Counted from the first letter of the stretch, positions 39,418 to 48,449 are shown. The stretch: DNA of 64,000 nt from Blastomonas sp. SL216 (GCA_026625625.1 CP113055.1:746501-810500); one strand, 5' to 3'. Numbers and translations are program-made. Notes: a model not told the origin generated them from the letters alone.

Positions 39418-40590
39418 ATGGCTCATGCTTATATCGTAGACGCAGTCCGCACTGCTGGTGGCCGTCGTGGCGGCCGTCTTGCCGGTGTTCACCCGGTTGA
39501 TCTCGGCGCGGCCGTGTTCGACGCCATTGCCGCGCGCAATGATTTCGATCCCAAGGCAATTGACGACGTCATCACCGGCTGCGTGATGCAGGGCGGCGAG
39601 CAGACCATGGACCTGGGTCGCAATGCGATCCTGGCGTCCAAGCTGCCCGACAGCATCCCTGCCGTCACCATCGACCGTCAGTGCGGATCGTCGCAGCAGT
39701 CGATGCAGTTTGCAGCGCAGGCGGTGATGAGCGGCACGCAGGACATCGTGCTGGCCAGCGGCATCGAAAGCATGACCCGCGTACCGATGGGTTCGACCGC
39801 CGTTCTGTACATGAAGGCCGGCATGGGCAACTACAAGTCGGCGCGGCTTGAAGAAGCCTTTCCGGGCGTGATGTTCAGCCAGTTCGATGGCGCGGAAATG
39901 ATCGTCAAGAAGCATGGCCAGACCAAGGAGCAGCTCGACGCCTATTCGCTCGAGAGCCATCGCCGTGCAGCTGCTGCCACCCAGGCAGGTGCATTCGACA
40001 ACGAGATCGTGCCGGTCGAGATCGAGACGCCCGAAGGCAAGGAATGGCACAAGATCGATGAGGGCATCCGCTTCGATGCCACGCTCGAAGGCATTGCCGG
40101 CGTCAAGCCGATTTCCGATGCGGGCGTGCTGTCGGCTGCCAATGCCAGCCAGATCTGCGACGGTGCCTCGGCAGTGCTGATCGTCTCGGAACAGGCGCTC
40201 AAGGATCATGGCCTGACCCCGCGCGCGCGCATCCATCATGTGTCGGTGACCGCCGGCGATCCGGTGATCATGCTCGAAGAACCGCTGTTCGCCACCGAGC
40301 GCGCGCTCAAGCGGGCAGGCATGAAGATCGACGACATCGATCTGTATGAAGTGAATGAGGCGTTTGCGCCGGTGCCGCTGGCCTGGCTGTCGTATCTCGG
40401 TGCGCACCATGACCGGCTGAACGTCAATGGCGGCGCGATCGCGCTGGGCCATCCGCTCGGCGCTTCGGGCACCAAGCTGATGTCCACCCTGCTCAATGCG
40501 CTCGAAAAGCGCGGCGGCAAATACGGCCTGCAGACGATGTGCGAAGGCGGCGGCCAGGCCAACGTCACGATCATCGAACGCCTGGGCTGA
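39418..40590 (+). CDS. Acetyl-CoA C-acyltransferase (thiolase)
   Basis: This 390-residue enzyme cleaves 3-ketoacyl-CoA to acetyl-CoA and a shortened acyl-CoA. The acyl-accepting cysteine is in DRQCGSSQQSMQFAAQ (about residue 87). The C-terminal catalytic pair appears as GGAIALGHPLGASGTK (His) and MCEGGGQANVTII; the usual second Cys is in MCEGGG. AAGGAG precedes the ATG. It is the beta-oxidation end step of this cluster. Confidence 0.93.
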   Translation: MAHAYIVDAVRTAGGRRGGRLAGVHPVDLGAAVFDAIAARNDFDPKAIDDVITGCVMQGGEQTMDLGRNAILASKLPDSIPAVTIDRQCGSSQQSMQFAAQAVMSGTQDIVLASGIESMTRVPMGSTAVLYMKAGMGNYKSARLEEAFPGVMFSQFDGAEMIVKKHGQTKEQLDAYSLESHRRAAAATQAGAFDNEIVPVEIETPEGKEWHKIDEGIRFDATLEGIAGVKPISDAGVLSAANASQICDGASAVLIVSEQALKDHGLTPRARIHHVSVTAGDPVIMLEEPLFATERALKRAGMKIDDIDLYEVNEAFAPVPLAWLSYLGAHHDRLNVNGGAIALGHPLGASGTKLMSTLLNALEKRGGKYGLQTMCEGGGQANVTIIERLG

Positions 40591-40599
40591 CCGGCAATT

Positions 40600-40740
40600 T
40601 ACCCCCTCTCCTGAACGGGGGGGGGAACCGCAAAGCGGTGGAGGGGCAATGAGCCCGTGCGGCGATGATCTTATGGCGCCGGGTTCGCTCTCCCTTCATC
40701 CGTTCTCTGGGCTGAAGCCTCCCCCCGCAGGGAGGGCCAG
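40600..40740. repeat. Second REP-like intergenic element
   Basis: CCCCCTCTCCTG followed by a G-run, the hairpin ACCGC-AAA-GCGGT (40627-40639) and GGAGGGGC recall the element at 39166-39312. It occupies most of the 186-nt gap between the thiolase and dehydrogenase genes. Confidence 0.45.
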
Positions 40741-40776
40741 ATACCTCAATCACCACCATTCAAACGGGGCTTAATC

Positions 40777-41559
40777 ATGAAACTCGATTCCTCCATCTCT
40801 GCCGTCGTCACCGGTGGCGCTTCCGGCCTGGGTGCCGCGACCGCCCGCGCGCTTGCCGCCAAGGGCGTCAAGGTCGCCATTTTCGACCTGCAGGAAGAAA
40901 AGGGCACCGCGCTCGCCAATGAAATCGGCGGCGTGTTCTGCGAAGTGAACGTGACCGACGATGCCAGCGTCGATGCCGGCTTTGCAAAGGCCCGCGCCGC
41001 CATCGGCCAGGAGCGTATCCTGGTGAACTGCGCCGGAACCGGCAATGCGATCAAGACCGCCAGCCGCTCGAAGGAAGACGGCAGCATCAAGCACTTCCCG
41101 CTCGATGCCTTCAACTGGATCGTCCAGATCAACCTGGTCGGCACCTTCCGCTGCATCGCCAAGTCGGCCGCCGGCATGATGACGCTCGATCCGCTTCCCG
41201 ATGGCGACCGCGGCGCGATCGTCAACACCGCATCGGTGGCGGCAGAAGACGGTCAGATCGGCCAGGCAGCCTATTCGGCATCGAAGGGCGGTGTTGTCGG
41301 CATGACGCTCCCGATCGCGCGTGACCTCTCCAGCGAGGCGATCCGCGTCAACACTATCCTGCCCGGCATCTTCAACACCCCGCTGCTGGCCGCCGCGCCG
41401 CAGCCGGTCAAGGATGCGCTGGGTGCATCGGTGCCGTTCCCCAAGCGCCTCGGCAATCCCGAGGAATATGCCCAGCTCGCCATGACCATGATCGAGTGCG
41501 GCTATTTCAACGGTGAAGATGTCCGTCTCGACGGCGGCATCCGCATGGCACCGCGCTGA
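40777..41559 (+). CDS. Short-chain dehydrogenase, 3-hydroxyacyl-CoA dehydrogenase type (HSD10-like)
   Basis: This 260-residue NAD-dependent SDR has the glycine motif TGGASGLG (about residues 12-19), the NAG-equivalent NCAG and the catalytic YSASK. The sequence layout (KLDSSISAVVTGGASGLG, then long MTLDPLPDGDRGAIVNTAS loop) resembles HSD17B10-type 3-hydroxyacyl-CoA dehydrogenases. It would supply the 3-ketoacyl-CoA cleaved by the adjacent thiolase. Confidence 0.88.
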   Translation: MKLDSSISAVVTGGASGLGAATARALAAKGVKVAIFDLQEEKGTALANEIGGVFCEVNVTDDASVDAGFAKARAAIGQERILVNCAGTGNAIKTASRSKEDGSIKHFPLDAFNWIVQINLVGTFRCIAKSAAGMMTLDPLPDGDRGAIVNTASVAAEDGQIGQAAYSASKGGVVGMTLPIARDLSSEAIRVNTILPGIFNTPLLAAAPQPVKDALGASVPFPKRLGNPEEYAQLAMTMIECGYFNGEDVRLDGGIRMAPR

Positions 41560-41623
41560 TCGCGATCGGGCCCTGCCAGGCGCAATGCCTGGCGGGGCCA
41601 CGGCTTTTCCTGGAGGCGACCGC

Positions 41624-42490
41624 ATGGACTATACCGCAATCCGCTACGCCGTGGCCGATGGCATTGCGACCATCACGCTGAGCCGCCCGGAAAAGATGAA
41701 CGCCTTCACCAACACGATGATGGCCGAGCTGATCCACGCATTTGACGCGGTGGATGCCGATGATGCGGTCCGTGCAGTCATCATGACGGGGGAGGGCAGG
41801 GCCTTTTGCGCCGGAGCGGACCTTACGCCCGATGGCGGCGGCGGGCCTTTTTCCAGCGACGATCCGGTCACCGACTTTTCCGACGCGCGGGTGCGCGACG
41901 GTGGCGGTCTGCTGACGCTGCGGATCTTCCAGTGCAAGAAGCCGGTGATCGGCGCGATCAACGGCGCTGCCGTGGGCATCGGCGTCACCATGCAATTGCC
42001 GATGGACATGCGGCTGGCATCGACCAATGCCCGGTTTGGGTTCGTTTTCGCCCGGCGCGGGATCGTGCCTGAGGCAGCGTCGTCCTGGTTCCTGCCGCGC
42101 CTGGTCGGCCAGCAGCGCGCGCTCGAATGGTGCATGACCGGACGCGTGTTCGGGGCGGATGAAGCCCTGGCAGGCGGGCTGGTACGATCGGTTCACGAAC
42201 CCGAGGACCTGATCCCCGCTGCGACTGCATTGGCGCGCGAGATCATCGACAATACCGCCCCTGTCTCGGTCGCGCTCACTCGCGCGATGCTCTGGCGTCT
42301 GCCTTCCGCACCGCACCCGATGCACGCGCACCGGGTCGACAGCCGCGCCATCTATACGCGTTCGCGCTCGGGCGACGCCGCAGAGGGCATTTCCAGCTTC
42401 CTCGAGAAGCGTGCGGCGAACTATCCCGATCGGGTTGCATCGGACATGCCGGTTTTCTATCCATGGTGGGATGAACCAGGATATGAATGA
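41624..42490 (+). CDS. Enoyl-CoA hydratase/isomerase family protein
   Basis: This 288-residue crotonase-fold protein hydrates trans-2-enoyl-CoA or isomerises related esters. It has the oxyanion-hole segments AFCAGADLTPDG and NGAAVGIGVTMQLPMDM. One canonical catalytic glutamate is seen in RGIVPEAASSW. It is preceded by TGGAGG. Its 3' end overlaps the TetR gene, indicating that enzyme and regulator are co-expressed. Confidence 0.9.
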   Translation: MDYTAIRYAVADGIATITLSRPEKMNAFTNTMMAELIHAFDAVDADDAVRAVIMTGEGRAFCAGADLTPDGGGGPFSSDDPVTDFSDARVRDGGGLLTLRIFQCKKPVIGAINGAAVGIGVTMQLPMDMRLASTNARFGFVFARRGIVPEAASSWFLPRLVGQQRALEWCMTGRVFGADEALAGGLVRSVHEPEDLIPAATALAREIIDNTAPVSVALTRAMLWRLPSAPHPMHAHRVDSRAIYTRSRSGDAAEGISSFLEKRAANYPDRVASDMPVFYPWWDEPGYE

Positions 42491-43118
42491 CATCACCGCC
42501 GACGGTGAACTCAATGCGCGGGACCAGTTGATCGAAGCGGCCAGCCAGATCATGCGCGATGGCGATCAGGTCGACCTGTCGCTGAGCGAGCTGTCGCTGC
42601 GATCGGGGTTGAACAGCGCGCTGGTCAAATATTATTTCGGCAACAAGCAGGGGCTGATGCTCGCGCTGCTCGAGCGCGACATGCGCAACATCGTCAACAG
42701 CCTTGACGCGTTGCTGGCCAAGGATTTTGCGCCGGACGAGAAGCTGCGGGTGCATATCCGCGCGGTGATCGGCACCTATTTCCGCTTCCCCTATCTCAAC
42801 CGGCTGTTGATGCGCATGGTGCGCGATGCGGCGCCAGAGGTATCGCGCAAGATCGCCGATGATTATCTGGTGCCGATATCAAAAGCCTATAGCCGGTTGA
42901 TTGACGAGGGTGTCCAGAAGGGCCTCTTCCGCCCGATCGATCCGCAGCTTTTCTATTTCACCGTCACCGGAGCGGCCGATCGGTTCTTCTCCGCCCGATT
43001 GGTATTGCATCATTGCTTCGGTCTCAGCGAATTGACCGAGCAGATGCGCGACGATTATGCCGATCACACGCTTGACATCATCATGCCGGGGCTACTTGTG
43101 GCAAAATCGGGAATCTGA
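42471..43118 (+). CDS. TetR family transcriptional regulator of the catabolic cluster
   Basis: This 215-residue protein (211 if ATG 42483 is used) has a TetR helix-turn-helix: LSLSELSLRSGLNSALVKYYFGNK, about residues 34-57. The C-terminal domain is helical and should bind an acyl-CoA or pathway ligand. It overlaps the enoyl-CoA hydratase gene by 20 nt. I infer that it binds the TTTAATCG-type palindromes before the acyl-CoA synthetase and thiolase genes. Confidence 0.88.
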   Translation: MNQDMNDITADGELNARDQLIEAASQIMRDGDQVDLSLSELSLRSGLNSALVKYYFGNKQGLMLALLERDMRNIVNSLDALLAKDFAPDEKLRVHIRAVIGTYFRFPYLNRLLMRMVRDAAPEVSRKIADDYLVPISKAYSRLIDEGVQKGLFRPIDPQLFYFTVTGAADRFFSARLVLHHCFGLSELTEQMRDDYADHTLDIIMPGLLVAKSGI

Positions 43119-43217
43119 CACCGGTTAACCGTGACGTTCTGACCAGCCAAAGGTTACATACGTTCGGATCACGGTAATAAACTTGCTCGTTTGGGTAATT
43201 TTCCATAAACGGGGCTG

Positions 43218-43547
43218 ATGACGAAATCTGCCGCCCGATTCCCCGCTGACGCATCAGGTCATACCAATGCGCAAGATGGTTCTGCTCGGACCATTTCTGC
43301 AATCGATGAGCAAGCCTTTATCGAGGCTAGCGAGCGGTTGTCGCTTGCGCTTGATCAGGCTGCATCGGGGCGTACGCATGATGATATCGCGGTGGCGCGG
43401 CAGCGGCTGCGCGAACTCGCGGTAAGGCTGCGTGACGCAGGCTATTGGCGCAATGACAAGCATGGTCTGCGGGCGACCGTTTCGCTGCTGTGGCAAGCTG
43501 ACCGCTATGTCAGTGAAATGGCCCTGAACAGGGCGAAGGGCGAATGA
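43218..43547 (+). CDS. Hypothetical protein, 109 residues
   Basis: I do not recognise this protein. Residues 1-30 are polar and probably disordered. From about residue 30 it appears all-helical, with the Arg-rich segment ARQRLRELAVRLRDAGYWRNDKHGL. There is no signal peptide or membrane segment. It starts at ATG 43218 after GGGGC and stands alone after the catabolic cluster. Coding seems likely from length and composition. Confidence 0.55.
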   Translation: MTKSAARFPADASGHTNAQDGSARTISAIDEQAFIEASERLSLALDQAASGRTHDDIAVARQRLRELAVRLRDAGYWRNDKHGLRATVSLLWQADRYVSEMALNRAKGE

Positions 43548-43618
43548 CGCTCGCGGTCTGATCGACGAAAATTCTATTCTTCACACCTGCCGGGTCGCAA
43601 CGGATGCAGGTATGAAGC

Positions 43619-43663
43619 GGTGGGCCGGCTGCGGCTTTGAGGCAAGTCCTGCGCCGGCCCACC
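43619..43663. repeat. 11-bp inverted repeat with 23-nt loop
   Basis: GGTGGGCCGGC (43619-43629) pairs perfectly with GCCGGCCCACC (43653-43663). It lies in the gap between two convergent genes and may act as a terminator or structured RNA end. There is no T-run. Confidence 0.6.
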
Positions 43664-43683
43664 ATCGCGCTACAATGCGCAAT

Positions 43684-43721
43684 GTTACAGTTTTATGGCA
43701 GATACTGTGCCAAAATGTAAC
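43684..43721. repeat. Bulged inverted repeat near the DUF2147 stop
   Basis: GTTACA-G-TTTT-AT-GGCA faces TGCCAAAATGTAAC, giving a stem with small bulges and A/T-rich arms. On the minus strand it lies just after the DUF2147 gene and could terminate it. Confidence 0.5.
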
Positions 43722-43742
43722 GCTTCAATAAACCGTGACGCT

Positions 43743-44165
43743 TTACTTCGCGACCGTCCAAGTCTGCGCCTGGCAGAACATGGCGATACAGCCTTCGACG
43801 CTCAATGTGCCATTCTTGCCCGCAGTTACGATGGACCGATAGGTCTTGCCACTTTCCGGGTCATAAATCTTGCCGCGCCATTTCTTGCCATCGGCAACAA
43901 AGCCGGTGAGGATCGGCAGACCGACCAGCTTGCGCTTGCGCAGATTGGCGTCGGGGTTGTTGACGTCGGTCGTGACGCCGTTCTTCGGCTGCTCGATAAA
44001 CCGGGTCAGTCGTCCGCACATGGTCTTGCCACACGGGGCGATCGTGACGACGGCGCGCTTGCCCTTGGTGTACCATTGGCCCTGAATGGACTCGGATGCA
44101 TGGGCAGGCATGGCGGTCGCCAGCAGGCTTGCCCCCAAAATTGCGGCGAAAGCCGACACGCGCAT
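43743..44165 (-). CDS. Exported DUF2147 family protein
   Basis: This 140-residue protein has a Sec signal peptide (about residues 1-22, ending MPAHASE) and a small beta domain with the family segments IQGQWYTKG, KWRGKIYDPESGKTY and LSVEGCIAMFCQAQTW. Two cysteine pairs (CGKTMCG and CIAMFC) could form disulfides in the periplasm. Its function is unknown. The ATG at 44165 follows GGAGAA; an ATG 12 nt upstream is less well placed. Confidence 0.85.
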   Translation of the reverse strand: MRVSAFAAILGASLLATAMPAHASESIQGQWYTKGKRAVVTIAPCGKTMCGRLTRFIEQPKNGVTTDVNNPDANLRKRKLVGLPILTGFVADGKKWRGKIYDPESGKTYRSIVTAGKNGTLSVEGCIAMFCQAQTWTVAK

Positions 44166-44266
44166 ATTGTTCTCCATTCAGCTTGCGATTAGCCTGTCTG
44201 CCAGCCCCGCTCTAGACGGGGGTGAAGCGGCGGTTCGCGCTGTTGATAACGCGGGGAGGGACGAGC

Positions 44267-45472
44267 ATGAAGCGGAAACTTTCAGGTCTGGCATCACTGG
44301 TCGCAATCGCCATGGCAGCGCCTTTGGCGGCGAAGGATATTGCCGTCGCCCCCGGTGACGGTGCGCAGGAGCGGTTGCAGGAAGCCCTGATCCTCGCCCA
44401 GCCCGGCGATGTGGTGGTGCTGGGCGAAGGCCGGTTCGATCTGACCGACGGTCTGTCGCTCGACGTCGCGGGTGTCACGGTCAAGGGTGCTGGGCCCGAC
44501 AAGTCCGTGCTCAGCTTCGCGAAGCAGATGGCGGCAGGCGAGGGGCTGCTGGTCACGTCCGACAATGTAGTGCTGCGCGATTTCGCGGTCGAGGACAGCA
44601 AGGGCGATGCGATCAAGTCCAAGGGCGCCGACAATATCGTCTATCACAACATCCGCGTCGAATGGACCGGCGGGCCCAAGGAGACCAATGGTGCCTATGG
44701 CATCTATCCGGTCGAGTCCGAAAATGTGCTGATCGATTCGGTGCTGGTCATCGGCGCGTCGGATGCCGGGATTTATGTCGGACAGTCGCGGAACATCGTT
44801 GTGCGCGATTCCGTAGCCCGCTTCAACGTTGCCGGAATCGAGATCGAGAACAGCTTCAACGCCGATGTGCACGACAATGTCGCGACCAAGAACACCGGCG
44901 GCATTTTGGTCTTCGACCTGCCCAACCTGCCGCAACAGGGCGGGCACAATGTGCGCGTGTTCGACAATGTCGTGGTCGAGAACGACACGCCCAATTTTGC
45001 GCCCAAGGGCAATATTGTCGCCAGCGTGCCGACAGGTACGGGCGTGATGGTGATGGCCAATCGCGACATCGAGATTTTCGACAATGTGTTCGAGGGCAAC
45101 GGGTCTTCGAACATCATGATCATCGGCTATCGTCAGAAGTTCGAGGACGCGAAATACCAGCCGATGGTGCGCAATGTCCGCATCAGCGACAATGCGCATG
45201 GCAAGACCGGCTTTGCACCGAAATTTGCCGGTGGCGACATGCTGGCCGCAGCCTTTGGCGGCAGCGTTCCGCCGATCATCTGGGATGGTGTCGGCGGCGC
45301 AGAGGCGCAGGTCTTCTCCAGCGACGAAGTGCCGGTGCTCAACCTGGGCATGACCAAGTCCGATCAGCCGATCGAGACGGCGCAGCCGGCGCTCGCCAAG
45401 CTGACGGGCGATGCCGCGCCCAGGCTGCCCAAAATCGTGATGCCCGAAGCGATGGAAGCGGCCATCCGGTGA
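44267..45472 (+). CDS. Exported parallel beta-helix repeat protein (TIGR03805-like)
   Basis: This 401-residue protein has a signal peptide (about residues 1-22) and a right-handed beta-helix built of repeats such as NVVLRDFAVEDSKGDAI, NVLIDSVLVIGASDAGIYV and NIVVRDSVARFNVAGIEI. Such folds often bind polysaccharide. It overlaps the downstream diheme cytochrome by 4 nt (GTGA). This conserved pair is known from several Proteobacteria, but its function is not established. Confidence 0.85.
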   Translation: MKRKLSGLASLVAIAMAAPLAAKDIAVAPGDGAQERLQEALILAQPGDVVVLGEGRFDLTDGLSLDVAGVTVKGAGPDKSVLSFAKQMAAGEGLLVTSDNVVLRDFAVEDSKGDAIKSKGADNIVYHNIRVEWTGGPKETNGAYGIYPVESENVLIDSVLVIGASDAGIYVGQSRNIVVRDSVARFNVAGIEIENSFNADVHDNVATKNTGGILVFDLPNLPQQGGHNVRVFDNVVVENDTPNFAPKGNIVASVPTGTGVMVMANRDIEIFDNVFEGNGSSNIMIIGYRQKFEDAKYQPMVRNVRISDNAHGKTGFAPKFAGGDMLAAAFGGSVPPIIWDGVGGAEAQVFSSDEVPVLNLGMTKSDQPIETAQPALAKLTGDAAPRLPKIVMPEAMEAAIR

Positions 45473-46494
45473 GAACCTGGGGCGTCCCGGCCGCGCTGGC
45501 GGCCGCCGCGCTGCTGACAAGCGCTGCGCCTGCGCCATTGTCGGTCAACGACACGGTGATCACCGCGCCGGGCCTTCCGAAAAAGCTCTCCGAATTCGGC
45601 TTTTTCAGCGGACCAGGCGTGGCGCGGCCGTCGCCGGTGCTGACCGCCTACAGCCTGAACACTCCGCTATTTTCCGACTATGCCGAAAAGCAACGCTTCA
45701 TCTATCTGCCGGCAGGCGCACGGGTGGGTGCGGATTCATCGGGACGGCTCGCGTTTCCGGTCGGCAGCGCGCTGATCAAGACGTTCGGATACGGCATGGG
45801 CGCGGCCTTCCGTCCCATCGAAACGCGGGTGCTGCTGCGCCGCGCCGGCGGATGGGAAGCGCTGCCCTATGTCTGGAACGCGGATCTCAGCGATGCTGAT
45901 CTGAAAGTTGCGGGCACGCGCCTGCCAGTGACGGTGACCCGGCCCAATGGCCAGAGCATCGCCATCAGCTATGCCGTGCCGAACAAGAACCAATGCAAGG
46001 AATGCCATTCAGCCGCGGGCGAAGTGGTGCCGATCGGCCCAGTGGCTGCCAATCTGAATATCGCGCCAGCATCGGCCAAGCCGTTCCGGGCGCGGATCGA
46101 CTGGGCGGGCAAGCCGAACCTGGGCGACGGACCGGTGTGGAACGACCCCGCTACCGGATCGCTCGATGCGCGGGCGCGAGCCTATCTGATGGTCAATTGC
46201 GCGCATTGTCATAATCCGCAGGGATCGGCGAGCAATTCGGGCCTGTTCCTGTCCTATGCCGCTGCGTCAGATCGTGCTGCGACGGGTATCTACAAACGGC
46301 CGGTGGCAGCGGGCCGTGGCAGCGGCGGGCGCGATTTCGCGATCACGCCGGGACATCCCGACCAATCGATCATGATATACCGCATGGCGTCCACGGAGCC
46401 GGGCGTGGCCATGCCCGAAGTCGGGCGATCGATGGTGCATGAAGAGGGGGTCGCGCTGATCCGCGAATGGATTTCCTCGCTCCCCCAGGACTAG
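45469..46494 (+). CDS. Diheme c-type cytochrome, SO2930/HNE_0200 family
   Basis: This 341-residue exported protein has a GTG start followed by an Ala-rich signal peptide and two heme c motifs, CKECH (C176-H180) and CAHCH (C244-H248). It should be periplasmic and redox active. The family is nearly always encoded beside a beta-helix protein, as here, which suggests that the two work as one unit. The electron partner and substrate are unknown. Confidence 0.88.
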   Translation: MRTWGVPAALAAAALLTSAAPAPLSVNDTVITAPGLPKKLSEFGFFSGPGVARPSPVLTAYSLNTPLFSDYAEKQRFIYLPAGARVGADSSGRLAFPVGSALIKTFGYGMGAAFRPIETRVLLRRAGGWEALPYVWNADLSDADLKVAGTRLPVTVTRPNGQSIAISYAVPNKNQCKECHSAAGEVVPIGPVAANLNIAPASAKPFRARIDWAGKPNLGDGPVWNDPATGSLDARARAYLMVNCAHCHNPQGSASNSGLFLSYAAASDRAATGIYKRPVAAGRGSGGRDFAITPGHPDQSIMIYRMASTEPGVAMPEVGRSMVHEEGVALIREWISSLPQD

Positions 46495-46572
46495 CGTCCA
46501 AGATTGGGGCTTGCGCCTGCCCGCGCCTGGTTTAGCAGAGGGGCGAAATCGGCGTTCTAGGGGCAGACCAGC

Positions 46573-47445
46573 ATGAGCGAATGGACCATTGGCGTGATCG
46601 GCGGATCGGGCCTGTATGCGATTGACGGGCTGGAGGACGCGCAATCCATCCGCATCGACAGCCCCTTTGGCGAGGCATCGGATGATGTCGTCATCGGCAC
46701 GCTGCACGGCCACAGATTCGTCTTCCTGCCGCGCCATGGCAAGGGCCATCGGCTGAGCCCGACCGACGTCAATGCGCGCGCGAATATCGATGTGCTCAAA
46801 CGGGCTGGCTGCACCGATATCGTCGCGATCTCCGCCATCGGATCGCTGCGCGAAGAGCTTGCGCCGGGCAGCTTCGTGCTGGTGGACCAGTTCATCGACC
46901 GCACCGTGCACCGCAACAGCAGCTTTTTCGGCACCGGCATGGTCGCGCATGTCTCGATGGCCGATCCGGTCTGCCCGAGGCTCGCCACGCTCGCGGCGGG
47001 GGCTGCACGTGCAGCCGGGGCCCAGGTGCATGAGGGCGGAACCTATCTCGCGATGGAGGGGCCGCAATTTTCCAGCCGCGCCGAAAGCCATATGTACCGC
47101 TCCTGGGGCTGCGACGTGATCGGCATGACGGCGATGCCCGAAGCCAAGCTCGCGCGCGAGGCCGAGCTGCCTTATGCGCTGGTCGGCATGGTCACCGATT
47201 ATGACTGTTGGCGCGAGGGCGAGGACCATGTCGAGGTCGGCGCGATCATCGCGCAGATGAACGCCAATTCGGCCAGGGCGCGCGAAATGGTGATCGAACT
47301 GGCCAAGACGCTGCCCGCAACCCGCGAGCCGAGCGCGATCGATACCTGTCTCGATTTCGCGCTGATCACGGCGCCCGAAGCGCGTGACCCCGCGCTGCTC
47401 GCCAGGCTCGATGCGGTCGCAGGACGCGCGCTGAAAAAGCGCTGA
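46573..47445 (+). CDS. mtnP: S-methyl-5'-thioadenosine phosphorylase
   Basis: This enzyme splits methylthioadenosine, the by-product of spermidine synthesis, into adenine and methylthioribose-1-phosphate. The 290-residue trimeric-type phosphorylase has GVIGGSGLY (residues 7-15), LPRHGKGHRLSPTDVNARAN and YLAMEGPQFSSRAES. It starts after a small gap and stands alone. It links functionally to the polyamine genes elsewhere in the window. Confidence 0.93.
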   Translation: MSEWTIGVIGGSGLYAIDGLEDAQSIRIDSPFGEASDDVVIGTLHGHRFVFLPRHGKGHRLSPTDVNARANIDVLKRAGCTDIVAISAIGSLREELAPGSFVLVDQFIDRTVHRNSSFFGTGMVAHVSMADPVCPRLATLAAGAARAAGAQVHEGGTYLAMEGPQFSSRAESHMYRSWGCDVIGMTAMPEAKLAREAELPYALVGMVTDYDCWREGEDHVEVGAIIAQMNANSARAREMVIELAKTLPATREPSAIDTCLDFALITAPEARDPALLARLDAVAGRALKKR

Positions 47446-47455
47446 GGCGGGGCTT

Positions 47456-48313
47456 TCAGGCGCTGCTGGCGCCGCGCACCGTGCTGCCCTGAGCCAGCGC
47501 CCAGCGGGTGATCGCGGCCATGCCTGTCGTTCCGCCTCGCACCGCCAGCCGCGCGGGCAGCGAGATCGACAGCCCATGCATGGATCGCGCCCAGCGCGGC
47601 AACAGATCGACGCCCGCCTGCATGGTCATGTGGTGGAATGGCGCAAGCCGTGGCGTGGCTGCAGGCTGATGCAGCAACAGATCGGCAATCTCGCGCGTCC
47701 GCTCGTCGAAACGCAGACGAGGCCTGGCCTTGCGGACCATCTGCTGGGCCTCGCGATAGCTCATCGGTACGGGATCAGCGCCGAGTAGACGGCCCATTTG
47801 CGCCATTTCAGCGAAATAGCGGTCACGCTCGCGCATGCCCATATGCGGCTTGCGATAGCGAATGAAAGCCTCGAGGAAGCAGAGGCTCTCGGTCACATGC
47901 ACCCAGGCCAGCGATTCCGGATCATTGGCGAAATAGGGCGTGCCATCGGGAAGGGTCCCACGCACATGATCATGGATACGCCGGATCCGCGCGATCTCGC
48001 CCAGCGCTTGCTCCCGGTCGCCATAGGTGGTGCGGGCAAGGAAAGCCGCCGTGCGGCGCAGGCGTCCGCGCATGTCCTGGCGGAAGACCGAATGATCCCA
48101 TACGCCCGCGAGCACCCGTGGGTCGAGCATCTGCAGCAGCAACGAGGCGATGCCGCCGATCATCATCGGCGTGACATCGCCATGGACCTGCCAGCAGACC
48201 GATTGCGGCCCGAACAAGCCATTGTCCTGCCTTGATATTTCGATGACCTGCCCGCCCGGTTCCGCAAAGATGCGGCGGATTTCGGTTCCGATGGAATCGC
48301 GCAGGCTTGGCAT
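47456..48313 (-). CDS. Oxygenase MpaB family protein (DUF2236)
   Basis: This 285-residue helical protein belongs to the DUF2236/MpaB/rubber-oxygenase heme superfamily. It has the conserved RRIHDHVRG and SLAWVHVTESLCFLEAF segments that carry the heme-ligand histidines in characterised members. Its substrate is unknown. I use ATG at 48313 (MPSLRDSIGTEIRRIF); a GTG at 48334 would add seven residues. It converges on mtnP. Confidence 0.82.
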   Translation of the reverse strand: MPSLRDSIGTEIRRIFAEPGGQVIEISRQDNGLFGPQSVCWQVHGDVTPMMIGGIASLLLQMLDPRVLAGVWDHSVFRQDMRGRLRRTAAFLARTTYGDREQALGEIARIRRIHDHVRGTLPDGTPYFANDPESLAWVHVTESLCFLEAFIRYRKPHMGMRERDRYFAEMAQMGRLLGADPVPMSYREAQQMVRKARPRLRFDERTREIADLLLHQPAATPRLAPFHHMTMQAGVDLLPRWARSMHGLSISLPARLAVRGGTTGMAAITRWALAQGSTVRGASSA

Positions 48314-48449
48314 GGGTTCAATATGGGCCCGCACGCGCCTTTTGCCAACGCCTCGCTGCTTCTTTCCCGCGACGGCAACATCCTTGATTTTACACCGGTT
48401 TGACCCCGTCCTGAGGGTGTTGGTAACGCTTTGCTAATCGCGCATATCT

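Noticed and set aside
44662-46494. A 610-codon plus-strand frame ending in the diheme cytochrome
   Set aside because: Its first 270 codons run out of frame through the beta-helix gene. The cytochrome begins at the GTG overlapping that gene's stop, with a proper signal peptide.
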